The position numbers and the translations under genes were made by a program. Positions 27,563 through 37,618 of a DNA stretch of 64,000 nucleotides are shown here, one piece after another. Positions within the stretch are counted from its first letter, which is position 1. Every line of letters begins with the position of its first letter. The DNA is from an uncultured Rhodospira sp. (GTDB taxonomy: Bacteria; Pseudomonadota; Alphaproteobacteria; Rhodospirillales; Rhodospirillaceae), in the NCBI RefSeq assembly GCF_937138205.1, contig NZ_CAKZOT010000089.1, forward strand, positions 44,929 to 108,928. Reading direction: 5' to 3'. Below the pieces are notes generated by a model. It did no database searches. It was not told where the DNA came from and worked only from the letters and a program-made list of their open reading frames with translations.

Positions 27563-29023
27563 ATGAAACTGACCGAGCACCGCCTGCTGCGCCAGCAATG
27601 TTACATCAATGGCCAGTGGTGCGACGCCGACGCCGGCGGCACCTTCGCGGTTACGAACCCGGCCACCGGCGCCGATCTGGCGCGCGTGCCCGACATGGGC
27701 GCCGACGAGACCCGCCGGGCGATTGAGGCCGCCAACGCCGCCTGGCCGGCGTGGCGCTCCAAGACGGCCAAGCAGCGCGCCACCATCCTGCGTGACTGGT
27801 TCAATCTCATCATGGCGCACCAGGAGGACCTGGCCGTCCTGATGACCGCCGAGCAGGGCAAGCCGCTGGCCGAGGCCAAGGGCGAGGTGGCCTACGGCGC
27901 CAGCTTCATCGAGTGGTTCGCCGAGGAGGGCAAGCGCATCTACGGCGATGTCATCCCGTCGCACGGCCCCGACAAGCGCATCGTGGTGATCAAGCAGCCC
28001 ATCGGCGTGGTGGCCGCCATCACGCCGTGGAACTTCCCCAACGCCATGATCACCCGCAAGTGCGCGCCCGCGCTGGCCGCCGGCTGCCCGGTGGTGATCA
28101 AGCCGGCGGCGCTGACCCCGCTGTCGGCGCTGGCCCTGGCCGAACTGGCCGAGCAGGCGGGGATGCCGGCCGGCGTGCTGAACATCCTGACCACCAAGCG
28201 CTCGTCGGCGGTGGGCGCCGAGATGACGTCGAACCCGCTGGTGCGCAAGTTGTCCTTCACCGGCTCGACCGAGATCGGCAAGACACTCATGGAGCAGTGC
28301 GCCACCAACGTCACCAAGATCTCGCTGGAACTGGGGGGCAACGCGCCGTTCATCGTCTTCGATGACGCCGACCTGGACGCCGCCGTGGCCGGGGCCATCG
28401 CCTCGAAGTACCGCAACACCGGCCAGACGTGCGTGTGCGCCAACCGCATTCTCGTCCAGGACAGCGTGTACGATGCCTTCGCCGAGAAACTCGCCGCCGC
28501 CGTCAAGGCGCTGAAGGTGGGTGACGGGTTGGCCGGCGAGACGCAGCAGGGGCCGCTGATCGAACCGGCCGCGCTCGACAAGGTGCAGGCGCTGGTGGGC
28601 GACGCGGTGGACAAGGGCGCTCGCGTGGTGCTGGGCGGCAAGCCGCACGCGCTGGGCGGCACCTTTTATGAACCGACCATCCTGGCCGACGTCAGCGACT
28701 CCATGCGGCTGTTCAACGAGGAGATCTTCGGCCCCGTGGCGCCGCTGTACCGCTTCTCGACCGAGGCCGAGGCGATCGAGATGGCCAACAACACCCAGTA
28801 CGGCCTCGCCGCCTATTTCTATGCCCGCGACATGGGCCGCGTGTGGCGCGTGTCCGAGGGGTTGGAATACGGCATCGTCGGCATCAACGAAGGGATCATC
28901 TCGACCGAGGTGGCGCCGTTCGGCGGCGTCAAGGAATCCGGCCTGGGCCGCGAGGGCTCCAAGTACGGCATCGATGACTTCGTCGAGATCAAGTACCTGT
29001 GCATGGGCGGGGTGGACAAGTAA
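27563..29023 (+). CDS. gabD: NAD(P)-dependent succinate-semialdehyde dehydrogenase
   Basis: VVAAITPWNFPNAMITRKCAPALAAGCPVVIKPA...KISLELGGNAPFIVFDDADLDAAV...NTGQTCVCANRILVQ...EVAPFGGVKESGLGREGSKYGIDDFVEIKYLCMGG. Confidence 0.95.
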   Translation: MKLTEHRLLRQQCYINGQWCDADAGGTFAVTNPATGADLARVPDMGADETRRAIEAANAAWPAWRSKTAKQRATILRDWFNLIMAHQEDLAVLMTAEQGKPLAEAKGEVAYGASFIEWFAEEGKRIYGDVIPSHGPDKRIVVIKQPIGVVAAITPWNFPNAMITRKCAPALAAGCPVVIKPAALTPLSALALAELAEQAGMPAGVLNILTTKRSSAVGAEMTSNPLVRKLSFTGSTEIGKTLMEQCATNVTKISLELGGNAPFIVFDDADLDAAVAGAIASKYRNTGQTCVCANRILVQDSVYDAFAEKLAAAVKALKVGDGLAGETQQGPLIEPAALDKVQALVGDAVDKGARVVLGGKPHALGGTFYEPTILADVSDSMRLFNEEIFGPVAPLYRFSTEAEAIEMANNTQYGLAAYFYARDMGRVWRVSEGLEYGIVGINEGIISTEVAPFGGVKESGLGREGSKYGIDDFVEIKYLCMGGVDK

Positions 29024-29092
29024 GACTGCAATCAAGGTGTCGAGTGCGCTCGACCGTCGTGACGCGACGGGCGGCGCTGTCCCACCTCACCT

Positions 29093-29386
29093 TTGAGGAT
29101 TCTGGAAATGGGAGGGCCAGGAAACTGTTCCGGCTATGTCGGCCTGCCTTATGATCACCCGCACTTTGCGGCAATCGGAAGGGTGGTCGCGGCCCACGCC
29201 TCTTTTGAAAGACCAGCAGACCAGTTTATTTGGCGACTGGCTGGAGTCGAGAATGATCTCGGTGCGTGCCTCGCGGCCACAGGCCGCCGTGAACAACAAG
29301 ATAGTCGTGGTGCCCCAGCGGACGGCGTGATCGGGACACCCGATGGAGGAGCCCGGTGCTGGGAAGCTGCACGCCGGCATCCGTGA
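29093..29386 (+). pseudogene. Candidate gene remnant
   Basis: PYDHPHFAAIGRVVAAHASFERPADQFIWRLAGVENDLGACLAATG reads protein-like, then collapses into low-information sequence. Recognition is by eye only. Confidence 0.3.
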
Positions 29387-29491
29387 GGAGGGCGCCGGGC
29401 GACCGGCGCCCGTACTCGACAATACGATCGCCCCCGGAGGGGCCGGCCGGGAGGGGGGAGCCAAGGCAATCCGCCCGTCATCCCGGTTCGC

Positions 29492-30610
29492 TCAACCCAG
29501 ATCCCGCAGCCGGTCGAGGAACGTCCGCTTGCGGGCGTGGCGTTCGTGGAGATCGGCGAGCCGGCGGGCGAAGTCCGCCGCCGTGCCCTGTTCGTCCGCC
29601 AGCGTCTTGAGGTCCGCGAGGGTTTGGGCGGCACGGTCGTAGCCGGAGGCGTTGCGCTGTTCGATGTCGCCCTCGATGTCGCGCCAGACGGCCGTGCCCC
29701 GGCGCCGGAGGACATCAAGCCGGGCGCGGCGGGCCTTTTCCGCCTCTTCGGCCCGGCGTCGCTGTGCCTCGGCCTGTCGCGCGGCTTCGGCCTGCTCCCG
29801 TTCGTGCCGGATCGCGTCCGCGCGGGCGCGCAGGTCCGCCACCATCCGGCGCGGCGCCGTTGGCTCCCCGGACTGTTCGCGAAGTCGGGCCTTGAGGTCG
29901 GCCGCGACATGCGGGTCGCCCTCGACCACGCGGACCAACAGATCGGTCTTGTCCGCCTCGGGAATCGACGCGATCCCCTGTCGCACGGCGTCGGCCGACA
30001 GCGCGGCCTCGGCGGAGCGTTCGGCGGCGGCGGCCACGAGGTCCGGGTCGAGGCGGAAGAACGACGCGAAGGCGTCAAGGGCGCCTGTCAGGGGACCGAT
30101 CCCGGGCAGGGGTTCGAGGGCGTCGTCGGGCAGCAGGTCGTCTTCCACCGCCGTCAGCCAGGCGAGATAGAACAGCCGCAGGTCGCCCGAGATCACGTCG
30201 GCCCGCAGGGGCGCCAGCGCGGCCAGCCAACCCGAACCCTCGTCCCAGTCGTCGTCCCAACCGTCCTCGTCATGCTGTGTCAGGTCGATGATCGTGTCAT
30301 CGCCGTGCGTCCAGGCCTCGACCCAGTCAACCTCGGACAGGAAGGGTTGGAGGTCCAGCGGCTCCAGGTATCGCCGGGGCACCCGCATCATCAGGCAGCG
30401 CGTGCCCCAGTTGGCGAGATAGAGGTGCAGGTCGAACCACCGCTCCATCAACCGTCTGGGGTCGCCCTTGAACCCACCGAAGTTGTAGTGATTGGTGAAG
30501 CTGGTGGCGGTGATCTGGGCGCGGGTCGACACGGCGCGCAAGGCCTCCTGATCCGAGGCCGTCAGGGGGCGATCGATGGCCTGGAACTCGTAGTACTGGT
30601 ATTCGCTCAT
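29492..30610 (-). CDS. Conserved uncharacterised protein with Ala/Arg/Glu-rich coiled-coil C-terminus
   Basis: 372 aa, MSEYQYYEFQAIDRPLTASDQEALRAVSTRAQITATSFTNHYNFGGFKGDPRRLMERWFDLHLYLANWGTRCLMMRVP. Confidence 0.8.
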   Translation of the reverse strand: MSEYQYYEFQAIDRPLTASDQEALRAVSTRAQITATSFTNHYNFGGFKGDPRRLMERWFDLHLYLANWGTRCLMMRVPRRYLEPLDLQPFLSEVDWVEAWTHGDDTIIDLTQHDEDGWDDDWDEGSGWLAALAPLRADVISGDLRLFYLAWLTAVEDDLLPDDALEPLPGIGPLTGALDAFASFFRLDPDLVAAAAERSAEAALSADAVRQGIASIPEADKTDLLVRVVEGDPHVAADLKARLREQSGEPTAPRRMVADLRARADAIRHEREQAEAARQAEAQRRRAEEAEKARRARLDVLRRRGTAVWRDIEGDIEQRNASGYDRAAQTLADLKTLADEQGTAADFARRLADLHERHARKRTFLDRLRDLG

Positions 30611-30660
30611 GGGTGCGCAGCCTGATTTCCGTGGTTTGGCGCCTGCCCCCTTATATCACC

Positions 30661-32220
30661 CTACCCCCCGGTGGTGATGGGGAAGGTCACCGCCACGCAC
30701 CAGGCGAAGACGAAGGCGCTGGTGATGGCCGCCACCCAGGGGTGATGCGTCCGCCGCCAGCTCCAGGCGCTGAACAGCCCGAAGATGACGAAGAACAGCG
30801 CGATGATCGGATAGAGGATGATCAGGAAGAACAGATCGTGCAGCTTCAGGATGATCGCCGGCACCAGCGACAGCATGAAGGCGACCGAGGTGGCAGCATA
30901 GCCCCAGCGGGGGCGGGTGGGGCCGCGCGTCACCCACTCATCGACCAGGAAGAAGGGCAGCGTCCCTAGCATCATCACCGGCACCAGCAGCAGGCGCTCT
31001 GGCGTCGGGATGAACGACGAGACGAACAGCTCGATGGGTGTGCCCAGGCCGATCATGACGAACGCGCTCAGCAGCACGGTGGCCAGGGCGAGCCGGCCCC
31101 AGCGCGTGGGCGGATGGGTCGGCGGGGGCTCCTCGGGCCAGCGGCGGCGGATCCACCACAGCCCCAGGCCGGTCAACAGGCCGTACAGGGCGAAGTGCAG
31201 CAGCAGGTAATCCCCCACCAGCACCGGCAGCCAGTCAGTGGGCAAGGGCGCCAGGAGCACCGGCGTGATCAGGGCGGGCCAGATCACCAGCGGCCGCACC
31301 CGCCGCCAGGGCAGGGCGGCGCCGACCGGCGCCTCGGCCACGCGCGGCAGCAGCGCCGAGGCCGGCCAGGCCAGCACCACCACCGCCAGCAGCAGGATCA
31401 GGATCCACGAGCCCCGTGCCTGCGGCGGCTCGACCGGGGCGTCGGCCCGGCCGAAGGCGTGGTTCAGCCAGTCCACGGCCGCAAGGATGGTGTCCTTGCT
31501 GTACAGCACGCCGATGTGCTCGACCCCGGGCGAGATGCGCCACGCCCGCGCCGATCCGTCGGCGAAGTCGCCGTAGGTCTCGCCCGGCTCGGCGGTGGCG
31601 CCATCCAGGGGTAGGCTGGCCACCCGCTGGGCCTCGTTGTGGTGCACCCACGGTTCCAGCCCGCCGACCATCACCAGCATGTTGCGGGGTGCGGTGGGCG
31701 TGACCGCCGGCGAGTACATGGAGATGGCCACGGTGGCGGCGTAGGCGTCGGGGTCGCTCACGGCCTGGCGGACGATGATGTCGGCGGCCATGGAATGCCC
31801 CAGCAGGGCCACGGGATCGTCGCCGCCCGGGGTGAGGGTGCGAGCGTACTCGACGATGCCATCAAGCTGGTTCACCAGGAAAACGGTCGCGCCGGTTTCC
31901 ACCGTCAGTTCGCCGCCCAGGGGGTCCGGCTGACGCCCGTGGCCCAGGGCGTCGTAGGTGACGGCCGCGTATCCATTGCGGGCCAGGCTGACGGCCAGGG
32001 CCTGCATGAGCTGGCGCGAGCCGGCGAAGCCGTGCGCCACCACCACCACCGGCGCGTCCGTGGCGTCCGCGGGGCTGTAGACGGTGACCGGCGTGCGCTC
32101 GACCGTGGTGGTGGTGATTTGCAGATCCGCCATCGGCGCCAGCAGGCGCGACAGGGCGAGGGCGATAAGGCCCAGGGTGGCCAGGGCCACCAGGGCCTTG
32201 ATCAGGGAACGGCGGGCCAT
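30661..32220 (-). CDS. Alpha/beta hydrolase fused to a multi-TM C-terminal domain
   Basis: APVVVVAHGFAGSRQLMQALAVSLARNGYAAVTYDALGHG...VALLGHSMAADI (GHSMA nucleophile elbow), then about 6-7 hydrophobic helices. Confidence 0.85.
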   Translation of the reverse strand: MARRSLIKALVALATLGLIALALSRLLAPMADLQITTTTVERTPVTVYSPADATDAPVVVVAHGFAGSRQLMQALAVSLARNGYAAVTYDALGHGRQPDPLGGELTVETGATVFLVNQLDGIVEYARTLTPGGDDPVALLGHSMAADIIVRQAVSDPDAYAATVAISMYSPAVTPTAPRNMLVMVGGLEPWVHHNEAQRVASLPLDGATAEPGETYGDFADGSARAWRISPGVEHIGVLYSKDTILAAVDWLNHAFGRADAPVEPPQARGSWILILLLAVVVLAWPASALLPRVAEAPVGAALPWRRVRPLVIWPALITPVLLAPLPTDWLPVLVGDYLLLHFALYGLLTGLGLWWIRRRWPEEPPPTHPPTRWGRLALATVLLSAFVMIGLGTPIELFVSSFIPTPERLLLVPVMMLGTLPFFLVDEWVTRGPTRPRWGYAATSVAFMLSLVPAIILKLHDLFFLIILYPIIALFFVIFGLFSAWSWRRTHHPWVAAITSAFVFAWCVAVTFPITTGG

Positions 32221-32406
32221 GCGGGGGCGTTCTCCGAACGGGCAGGGGATCAGGGGGGCAGGGAGAATACGGCGTTCCCCCTATCGGCAGATTGGCACGT
32301 TGCGTCAATCGGGCGAACCGGGCACCATCAATCCTCAATGCGCCGGGGTGCTGGAGCGTCGACTCAAGGCGTCACCGCGCGACCGAAAAAATGGGAGGCA
32401 CACGAG

Positions 32407-33054
32407 ATGCGTCGATTGATCCTTGCCACCGCCGCCAGCGGCCTGTTGCTGTCGGGCTGCGCGACCCAGGGCGGCGGCTACCACACCGCGCAGGGCGCCG
32501 GGTTGGGGGCCTTGGGTGGGGCCGCCGCGGGCGCCGCCGTGGGCGCCGCCGTGGGCGGCAACGTCGGCAACGCCGCCCTGATCGGGGCCGGTATCGGTGT
32601 CCTGGCCGGCGGTGCGGCGGGGGCGTATATGGACTCCCAGGAGCAGGCCCTGCGTCAGGACCTGGCCGGGACCAATGTCGACGTGCAGCGTCAGGGCAAC
32701 GAGGTGGTCCTGGTGATGCCGGCCAACGTCACGTTCGCCGTCGATTCGGCGCGGATCGCGCCCGGTTTTCGGTCATCGCTTGCCAATGTCGCGCAAACGC
32801 TGCGGCAAAACCGGCAGAGCACCATCCAGGTTCATGGGCATACGGATGCCACCGGCGACTCGGCCTACAACCAGGACCTGTCGGAACAACGGGCGCGCGC
32901 GGTTGTCGAGTTCTTCAAGGCCCAGGGGATCATTCCCGAACGCCTGTACTGGCAGGGCCACGGCGAGACCCAACCCATCGCCACCAATGCGACGCCTCAG
33001 GGCCGGCAGATGAACCGCCGGGTCGAGTTGCGAATCGTTCCGTTGACGGCTTGA
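32407..33054 (+). CDS. OmpA-family lipoprotein with glycine-zipper segment
   Basis: Lipobox LLLSGCAT; GAAAGAAVGAAVGGNVGNAALIGAGIG; OmpA domain IQVHGHTDATGDSAYNQDLSEQRARAVVEFF. Confidence 0.93.
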   Translation: MRRLILATAASGLLLSGCATQGGGYHTAQGAGLGALGGAAAGAAVGAAVGGNVGNAALIGAGIGVLAGGAAGAYMDSQEQALRQDLAGTNVDVQRQGNEVVLVMPANVTFAVDSARIAPGFRSSLANVAQTLRQNRQSTIQVHGHTDATGDSAYNQDLSEQRARAVVEFFKAQGIIPERLYWQGHGETQPIATNATPQGRQMNRRVELRIVPLTA

Positions 33055-33120
33055 CGCGACGGGCGACCGGCGTTTTTCACTTGCACTCGGGCCGATGCCG
33101 ACGCAGGGTTCGGGCTCGCT

Positions 33121-33170
33121 CGCCGGGGCCGCCCGGGGCCGCCCGGGGCCGCCCGGGGCCATCCGGGGCC
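33121..33170. repeat. 10-bp tandem repeat GCCCGGGGCC, five units (three exact)
   Basis: cgccggggcc gcccggggcc gcccggggcc gcccggggcc atccggggcc. Confidence 0.9.
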
Positions 33171-33573
33171 GGTGGGCGAGGTGGCAAGGGGGGACCAAGC
33201 GTGATCGATCGGCGCCACGCCGGCTCATGTTTGGGCACGCATCCCGCGCGGTGCCAGGGGCAGCGACGGCCTTCGGTGCCGGAGTCCGCCGAACGCCCGA
33301 TGGGCCGGCCCGCGGGTGGGGTCGGGACACCGATGGGACATCGAAACGTCTTGCCGTGGCAACCATGAACGCGCATCTGTAACACTTGTCCGGGACGAAT
33401 GTCCTCGGCGACAGTCGTGGCCCCGCTGTTCGGCACTGGCCGACGGGCGCCGTTTGGTCCGCTGACCCGGTCGTTCGGGGCTGGGCGGGCTGGCGACGGG
33501 GCCCTCGCTTCCGAAGGGGCATCCCCCGGTGAGAGGGGGGACCGGACCCATCATCTTTTCCGGAAGGACGGAG

Positions 33574-34038
33574 ATGGACATCAGCGATCTGGTCACGCCG
33601 GACGGCGTGATGGTTCCCTTGAAGGTCTCCAGCAAGAAGCAAGCCTTGCAGGCCATGGCGCGGTGCGCGGCGCACGTCACGGGCCTGGATGAACGGGCCA
33701 TCTTCGATGTGCTGCTGGAGCGTGAGCGCCTGGGCACCACCGGTGTCGGCAACGGCATCGCCATTCCGCACGGGCGGCTGGCCAGCCTGAAGACCATGCA
33801 CGGTGTGTTTGCCCGCCTGGCCCGGCCGATCAACTTCGAGTCCATCGACGAGCAGCCGGTGGATCTGATCTTCCTGCTGCTGGCGCCGGACACGGCCGGC
33901 GCGGACCACCTGAAGGCGCTCGCGCGGGTCTCGCGCCTGCTGCGCGACCGGTCCATGTGCGAAAAGCTGCGCGGCACGGACACCCCGGAGGCGCTGTACG
34001 GCCTGCTGATCTCCAACCGCGCCAGCCAAGCCGCCTGA
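33574..34038 (+). CDS. ptsN: PTS IIA-like nitrogen regulatory protein PtsN
   Basis: ALQAMARCAAHVTGLDERAIFDVLLERERLGTTGVGNGIAIPHGRLASL...DEQPVDLIFLLLAPDTAGADHLKALARVSRLLRD. Confidence 0.95.
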   Translation: MDISDLVTPDGVMVPLKVSSKKQALQAMARCAAHVTGLDERAIFDVLLERERLGTTGVGNGIAIPHGRLASLKTMHGVFARLARPINFESIDEQPVDLIFLLLAPDTAGADHLKALARVSRLLRDRSMCEKLRGTDTPEALYGLLISNRASQAA

Positions 34039-34064
34039 TCAAGGCGACATCTTCTCGGAACGAA

Positions 34065-34094
34065 AACGCCCCGGACTTTGCGGTCCGGGGCGTT
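34065..34094. terminator. Bidirectional hairpin between convergent ptsN and BI-1 genes
   Basis: AACGCCCCGGAC-TTTGCG-GTCCGGGGCGTT: perfect 12-bp stem. Confidence 0.85.
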
Positions 34095-34133
34095 CGTCGT
34101 CGCAGGGGCTGGCCCGAGGGGCCGGGCGATCGC

Positions 34134-34883
34134 CTATTCGCGGTTCCCCAGGAAGAACAGCAGGAACTGCAGCAGGTTGATGAAGTTGATGTACAGCGAC
34201 AGGGCCGCCCAGGTGGCCGACTTCGACAACGTCTGATCGTCCAGCGAGGCGCTGTACTCTTCCTTGATGCGCTGGGTGTCATAGGCGATCAGGCCGGAGA
34301 ACACCAGCACGCCGATGCCGCTGATGACGAACTGCAGCATCGTGCTTTGCAGGAACAGGTTGACGATCATCGCGATGACCAGACCGAACACGCCCATGAT
34401 CAGGAAGCTGCCCATGCCGGACAGGCTCCGCTTGGTCGTGTAGCCGTACAGGCTCAGCGCGGCGAAGGCGGCGGCGGTGATGAAGAACACCCGGACGACG
34501 CTGGCGTCGGTGTAGACCTGTAGCAGGATCGACAGGCCGATGCCCTGCAGCGTCACGAACAGCCAGTACAGGCCCTGCGTGGCGGCGGCGCTGGCCGAGC
34601 GCATCATGAACATCGCGCCGAACAAGATGATCAGCGGCGACCACATGCCGATCATGCCCAGCAGGGTCATGCCGGCGACCTGTCCGTCGACGGTGACATA
34701 GAACAGGGACTGAATTGCCGGCACGGTGTCGATCAGCAGCGCGACGATGCCAGACAGCACCAGGCCGGATGCCATCAGGTTGTAAACCCGCAGCATGTGT
34801 GAGCGAAGGCCGGCGTCGACCTCGGCCGCGTCGGCCGCGCTCCCGCCCATGCTCACGTAACGACGATCGGTGTTGAGAGCCAT
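34134..34883 (-). CDS. Bax inhibitor-1/YccA family membrane protein
   Basis: AGLRSHMLRVYNLMASGLVLSGIVALLID...GLIAYDTQRIKEEYSASLDDQTLSKSATWAALSLYINFINLLQFLLFFLGNRE. Confidence 0.94.
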   Translation of the reverse strand: MALNTDRRYVSMGGSAADAAEVDAGLRSHMLRVYNLMASGLVLSGIVALLIDTVPAIQSLFYVTVDGQVAGMTLLGMIGMWSPLIILFGAMFMMRSASAAATQGLYWLFVTLQGIGLSILLQVYTDASVVRVFFITAAAFAALSLYGYTTKRSLSGMGSFLIMGVFGLVIAMIVNLFLQSTMLQFVISGIGVLVFSGLIAYDTQRIKEEYSASLDDQTLSKSATWAALSLYINFINLLQFLLFFLGNRE

Positions 34884-35018
34884 GTTTGCACCTCTGATGA
34901 AGAACGGAATGCTCGTAATATGGAGAAACCGGGCCTGGAATCAACGCGAAACCGTCCAAGGTGACGTCGATTTCATCTTTGCTCCGGGGTCCCTCCGGCG
35001 GCCCTGTCCGCCCCGTTT

Positions 35019-36500
35019 TTAATCTCTCCAGAACCGGGGCAGGAAAAGCACCAGAACCGCGAACAGTTCCAATCGGCCCAGAAGCATTCCGGCCGACAAC
35101 AGCCACTTGGCGGTGTCGGGCAGGGTCGAGAAGTTGCCCGCCGGGCCGATGATGTCCCCCATGCCCGGCCCGACGTTGGAGATCGCCGTGGCCGCGCCCG
35201 ACAGGGCCGTCACGAAGTCCAACCCCGTCAGGCCCAGCAGCATGGCCAGGAAGGCGACAGACAGCGCGTACATGAAAAAGAACGCCATGACCGCCTCGGG
35301 CACGCCCGCCTGGATCGGTTTTTTGTTGTAGGTGGGGATGAACACGCCGTTCGGCTGCAGCAGGCGGCGCAACTGGATGGTCGCCATGGAGGCCAGGATC
35401 TGGAACCGGAACACCTTGATGCCGCACGAGGTGGACCCGGCGCAGCCGCCCACGAACATCAGGCAGAACAGCACCGCCACGGGCGCGCCACCGGCCATGC
35501 CGCCCCACTGCCAATAGTCGGCCGTGGCGTAGCCGGTGCCGGTCATAACTGAAACGGTGTTGAACGCCGCGTAGCGCAGCGCGTTGGGCGCGTCCATGCC
35601 GGCATCGCGCCACAGCCACCAGGCGACGACCAGCACCCCCATCGCCGCCGTGCCGAGGAACCACTGAACCTGGGTGTCGCGGAGCAGCAGGCGCGGCCGC
35701 CCCCGCACGGCCTGGAAATAGAGCAGGAACGGGATCGACCCCACCAGCATCCCGGCCGTCACGATCCAGTCCACCCCGGCCGAACGGAAATGCCCGACCG
35801 AGGCGTCGCGGGTGGAATAGCCGCCCGTGGCGATGGTGGTCATGGCGTGCACCGTCGCCTCCAGTGGCGCCATGCCGACGGTGTACAGCATCACCGCCCA
35901 GGCCAGGGTCAGGGCCAGATAGATGGAGACCAGCGCCGTGGCCAGGCCGGCGGCGCGCGGCAGCACCTTCTCCTGCGTTTCGAACGCCTCGACCCGAAAC
36001 ATCTGCATCCCGCCGACGCGCAGCATGGGCATCACGGTCAGGGCCATGATGATGATCCCCAACCCGCCCAGCCATTGCAGCACGCCGCGCCACAGCAGCA
36101 ACCCCGGCGGCATCAGGTCCAGCCCGGTCATGACGGTCGAGCCGGTGGTGGTGATGCCCGACATGGCCTCGAAAAAGGCGTCGGTGTAGCTGATGTCCGG
36201 GTCGGCCAGCACGAACGGCACGGCGGCGAACCCGGGTAGCACGATCCAACTCACCGTGGTCATCAGAAAGGCCTGGCGGATGCTCAGGCGCAGTTGGCCG
36301 GTGCGATTGGACAGGACCAGCAGCACGCCAACGAACAAGGTCAACGCCGACGATACCAGGAACACCACCCAGTCCGGGTTGCCATAGGCGAAGTCCACCA
36401 GCGCCGGGACCATCATCCCGCACGCCAGCACGGACACCAGAAAGCCGATGAACAGCAGGATCGGACGATGATCGAGCACGCGAAAGCCCCTGCACCCCAA
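35019..36500 (-). CDS. trkH: TrkH family potassium uptake protein
   Basis: FFEAMSGITTTGSTVMTGLDLMPPGLLLWRGVLQWLGGLGIIIMAL...GGCAGSTSCGIKVFRFQI...VGPGMGDIIGPAGNFSTLPDTAKWLLSAGMLLGRLELF. Confidence 0.95.
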   Translation of the reverse strand: MGCRGFRVLDHRPILLFIGFLVSVLACGMMVPALVDFAYGNPDWVVFLVSSALTLFVGVLLVLSNRTGQLRLSIRQAFLMTTVSWIVLPGFAAVPFVLADPDISYTDAFFEAMSGITTTGSTVMTGLDLMPPGLLLWRGVLQWLGGLGIIIMALTVMPMLRVGGMQMFRVEAFETQEKVLPRAAGLATALVSIYLALTLAWAVMLYTVGMAPLEATVHAMTTIATGGYSTRDASVGHFRSAGVDWIVTAGMLVGSIPFLLYFQAVRGRPRLLLRDTQVQWFLGTAAMGVLVVAWWLWRDAGMDAPNALRYAAFNTVSVMTGTGYATADYWQWGGMAGGAPVAVLFCLMFVGGCAGSTSCGIKVFRFQILASMATIQLRRLLQPNGVFIPTYNKKPIQAGVPEAVMAFFFMYALSVAFLAMLLGLTGLDFVTALSGAATAISNVGPGMGDIIGPAGNFSTLPDTAKWLLSAGMLLGRLELFAVLVLFLPRFWRD

Positions 36501-36559
36501 CGGGACGGTGCGTCACCATGGCCCCAAGTGGCCGGTCGGCGCAACCGGCGCCGAGCGTG

Positions 36560-37618
36560 TCACGACTCCGGTTTGGCGCTCAGGACCGCGTCCAGCACGC
36601 GCCGCACCGCCTCTTGGCCTAGGTCGCGGGTGATGAACACCAGCCGGGTGCGGTGGTCCTCTGCCCCGGTCGCCGGGTCGACCGGCCACGCCGGCAGCAG
36701 CGACGGAGGGTGGAAGATGTGCTGCACCCCGTGCAGGGCCAGCGGGGTCTCGCAGTCGCGGGCGTTGACGATGCCCTTCAGGCGCAAGAGGTCGGCGCCC
36801 CGGCTTGCCGCCAGCAGTTCGAGCCCCGTGATCAGGGCATTCCAGTCCAACGGGTCGTCAAAGGTCAGGCAGAACGCGGTGATGCGGTCGTCGTGACGGT
36901 TGAGGTCGTGATTGTGGTGGTGATGGTCGTGGCCGGCGGGCTCTCGCGTCGCGAGCGCTTCGTCGCGCAACCATGCGGCCACGTCCGGGTGCTTGCCGGT
37001 GACGCCGAACAGGCCGCATCCGAGGATCTCGGCTGGATCCACCCGGCCGTGCTCGGCCCGCAGGCGCGGCGCGCCCGGGTTGAGCGTCGCCAAGCGCGCC
37101 TCAAGACCGGCGATGGCCTCCGCCGTGGCCAGATCGGCCTTGCTGAGCACCAGGCGGTCGGCCACGGCGGCCTGTTTCACCGCCTCGGTCTGGCAGTTCA
37201 TCGTCTCCGCGCCGTGAACGGCGTCCACCACCGTGACCACGCCGTCGAGCCGGTAGTGGGCGCCGATCAACGGATCGCTCATCAGCGTGTGCAGGATGGG
37301 CGCCGGGTCGGCCAGCCCCGTGGTCTCGATCAGCACGCGTTCGAACGCGTCGATCTCCTGGCGCACGCGCTTCAGGAACAGATCGCGCAACACCGTCACC
37401 ATGTCGCCGCGCACCGAGCAGCACAGGCACCCCGCGTTCAGCAGCACGATGTCCTCGTCCACGTGACGCACCAGCAGGTGGTCCAGGCCGACCTCGCCGA
37501 ACTCGTTGACCAGCACGGCCGTGCGCGCCATGTCCGGGTGCGACAGAAGGTGGTTGAGCAGCGTCGTCTTGCCGGCGCCGAGAAAGCCGGTCAGGACGGT
37601 GACGGGCAGGGTGCTCAT
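36560..37618 (-). CDS. CobW/COG0523 family GTP-binding metallochaperone
   Basis: [22 protein letters not shown]...[20 protein letters not shown] (CxCC); His-rich loop [17 protein letters not shown]. Confidence 0.93.
   Translation of the reverse strand: MSTLPVTVLTGFLGAGKTTLLNHLLSHPDMARTAVLVNEFGEVGLDHLLVRHVDEDIVLLNAGCLCCSVRGDMVTVLRDLFLKRVRQEIDAFERVLIETTGLADPAPILHTLMSDPLIGAHYRLDGVVTVVDAVHGAETMNCQTEAVKQAAVADRLVLSKADLATAEAIAGLEARLATLNPGAPRLRAEHGRVDPAEILGCGLFGVTGKHPDVAAWLRDEALATREPAGHDHHHHNHDLNRHDDRITAFCLTFDDPLDWNALITGLELLAASRGADLLRLKGIVNARDCETPLALHGVQHIFHPPSLLPAWPVDPATGAEDHRTRLVFITRDLGQEAVRRVLDAVLSAKPES

Noticed and set aside
33121-33170. CRISPR-like repeat
   Set aside because: 10-bp contiguous tandem units without spacers; no cas genes in the window.
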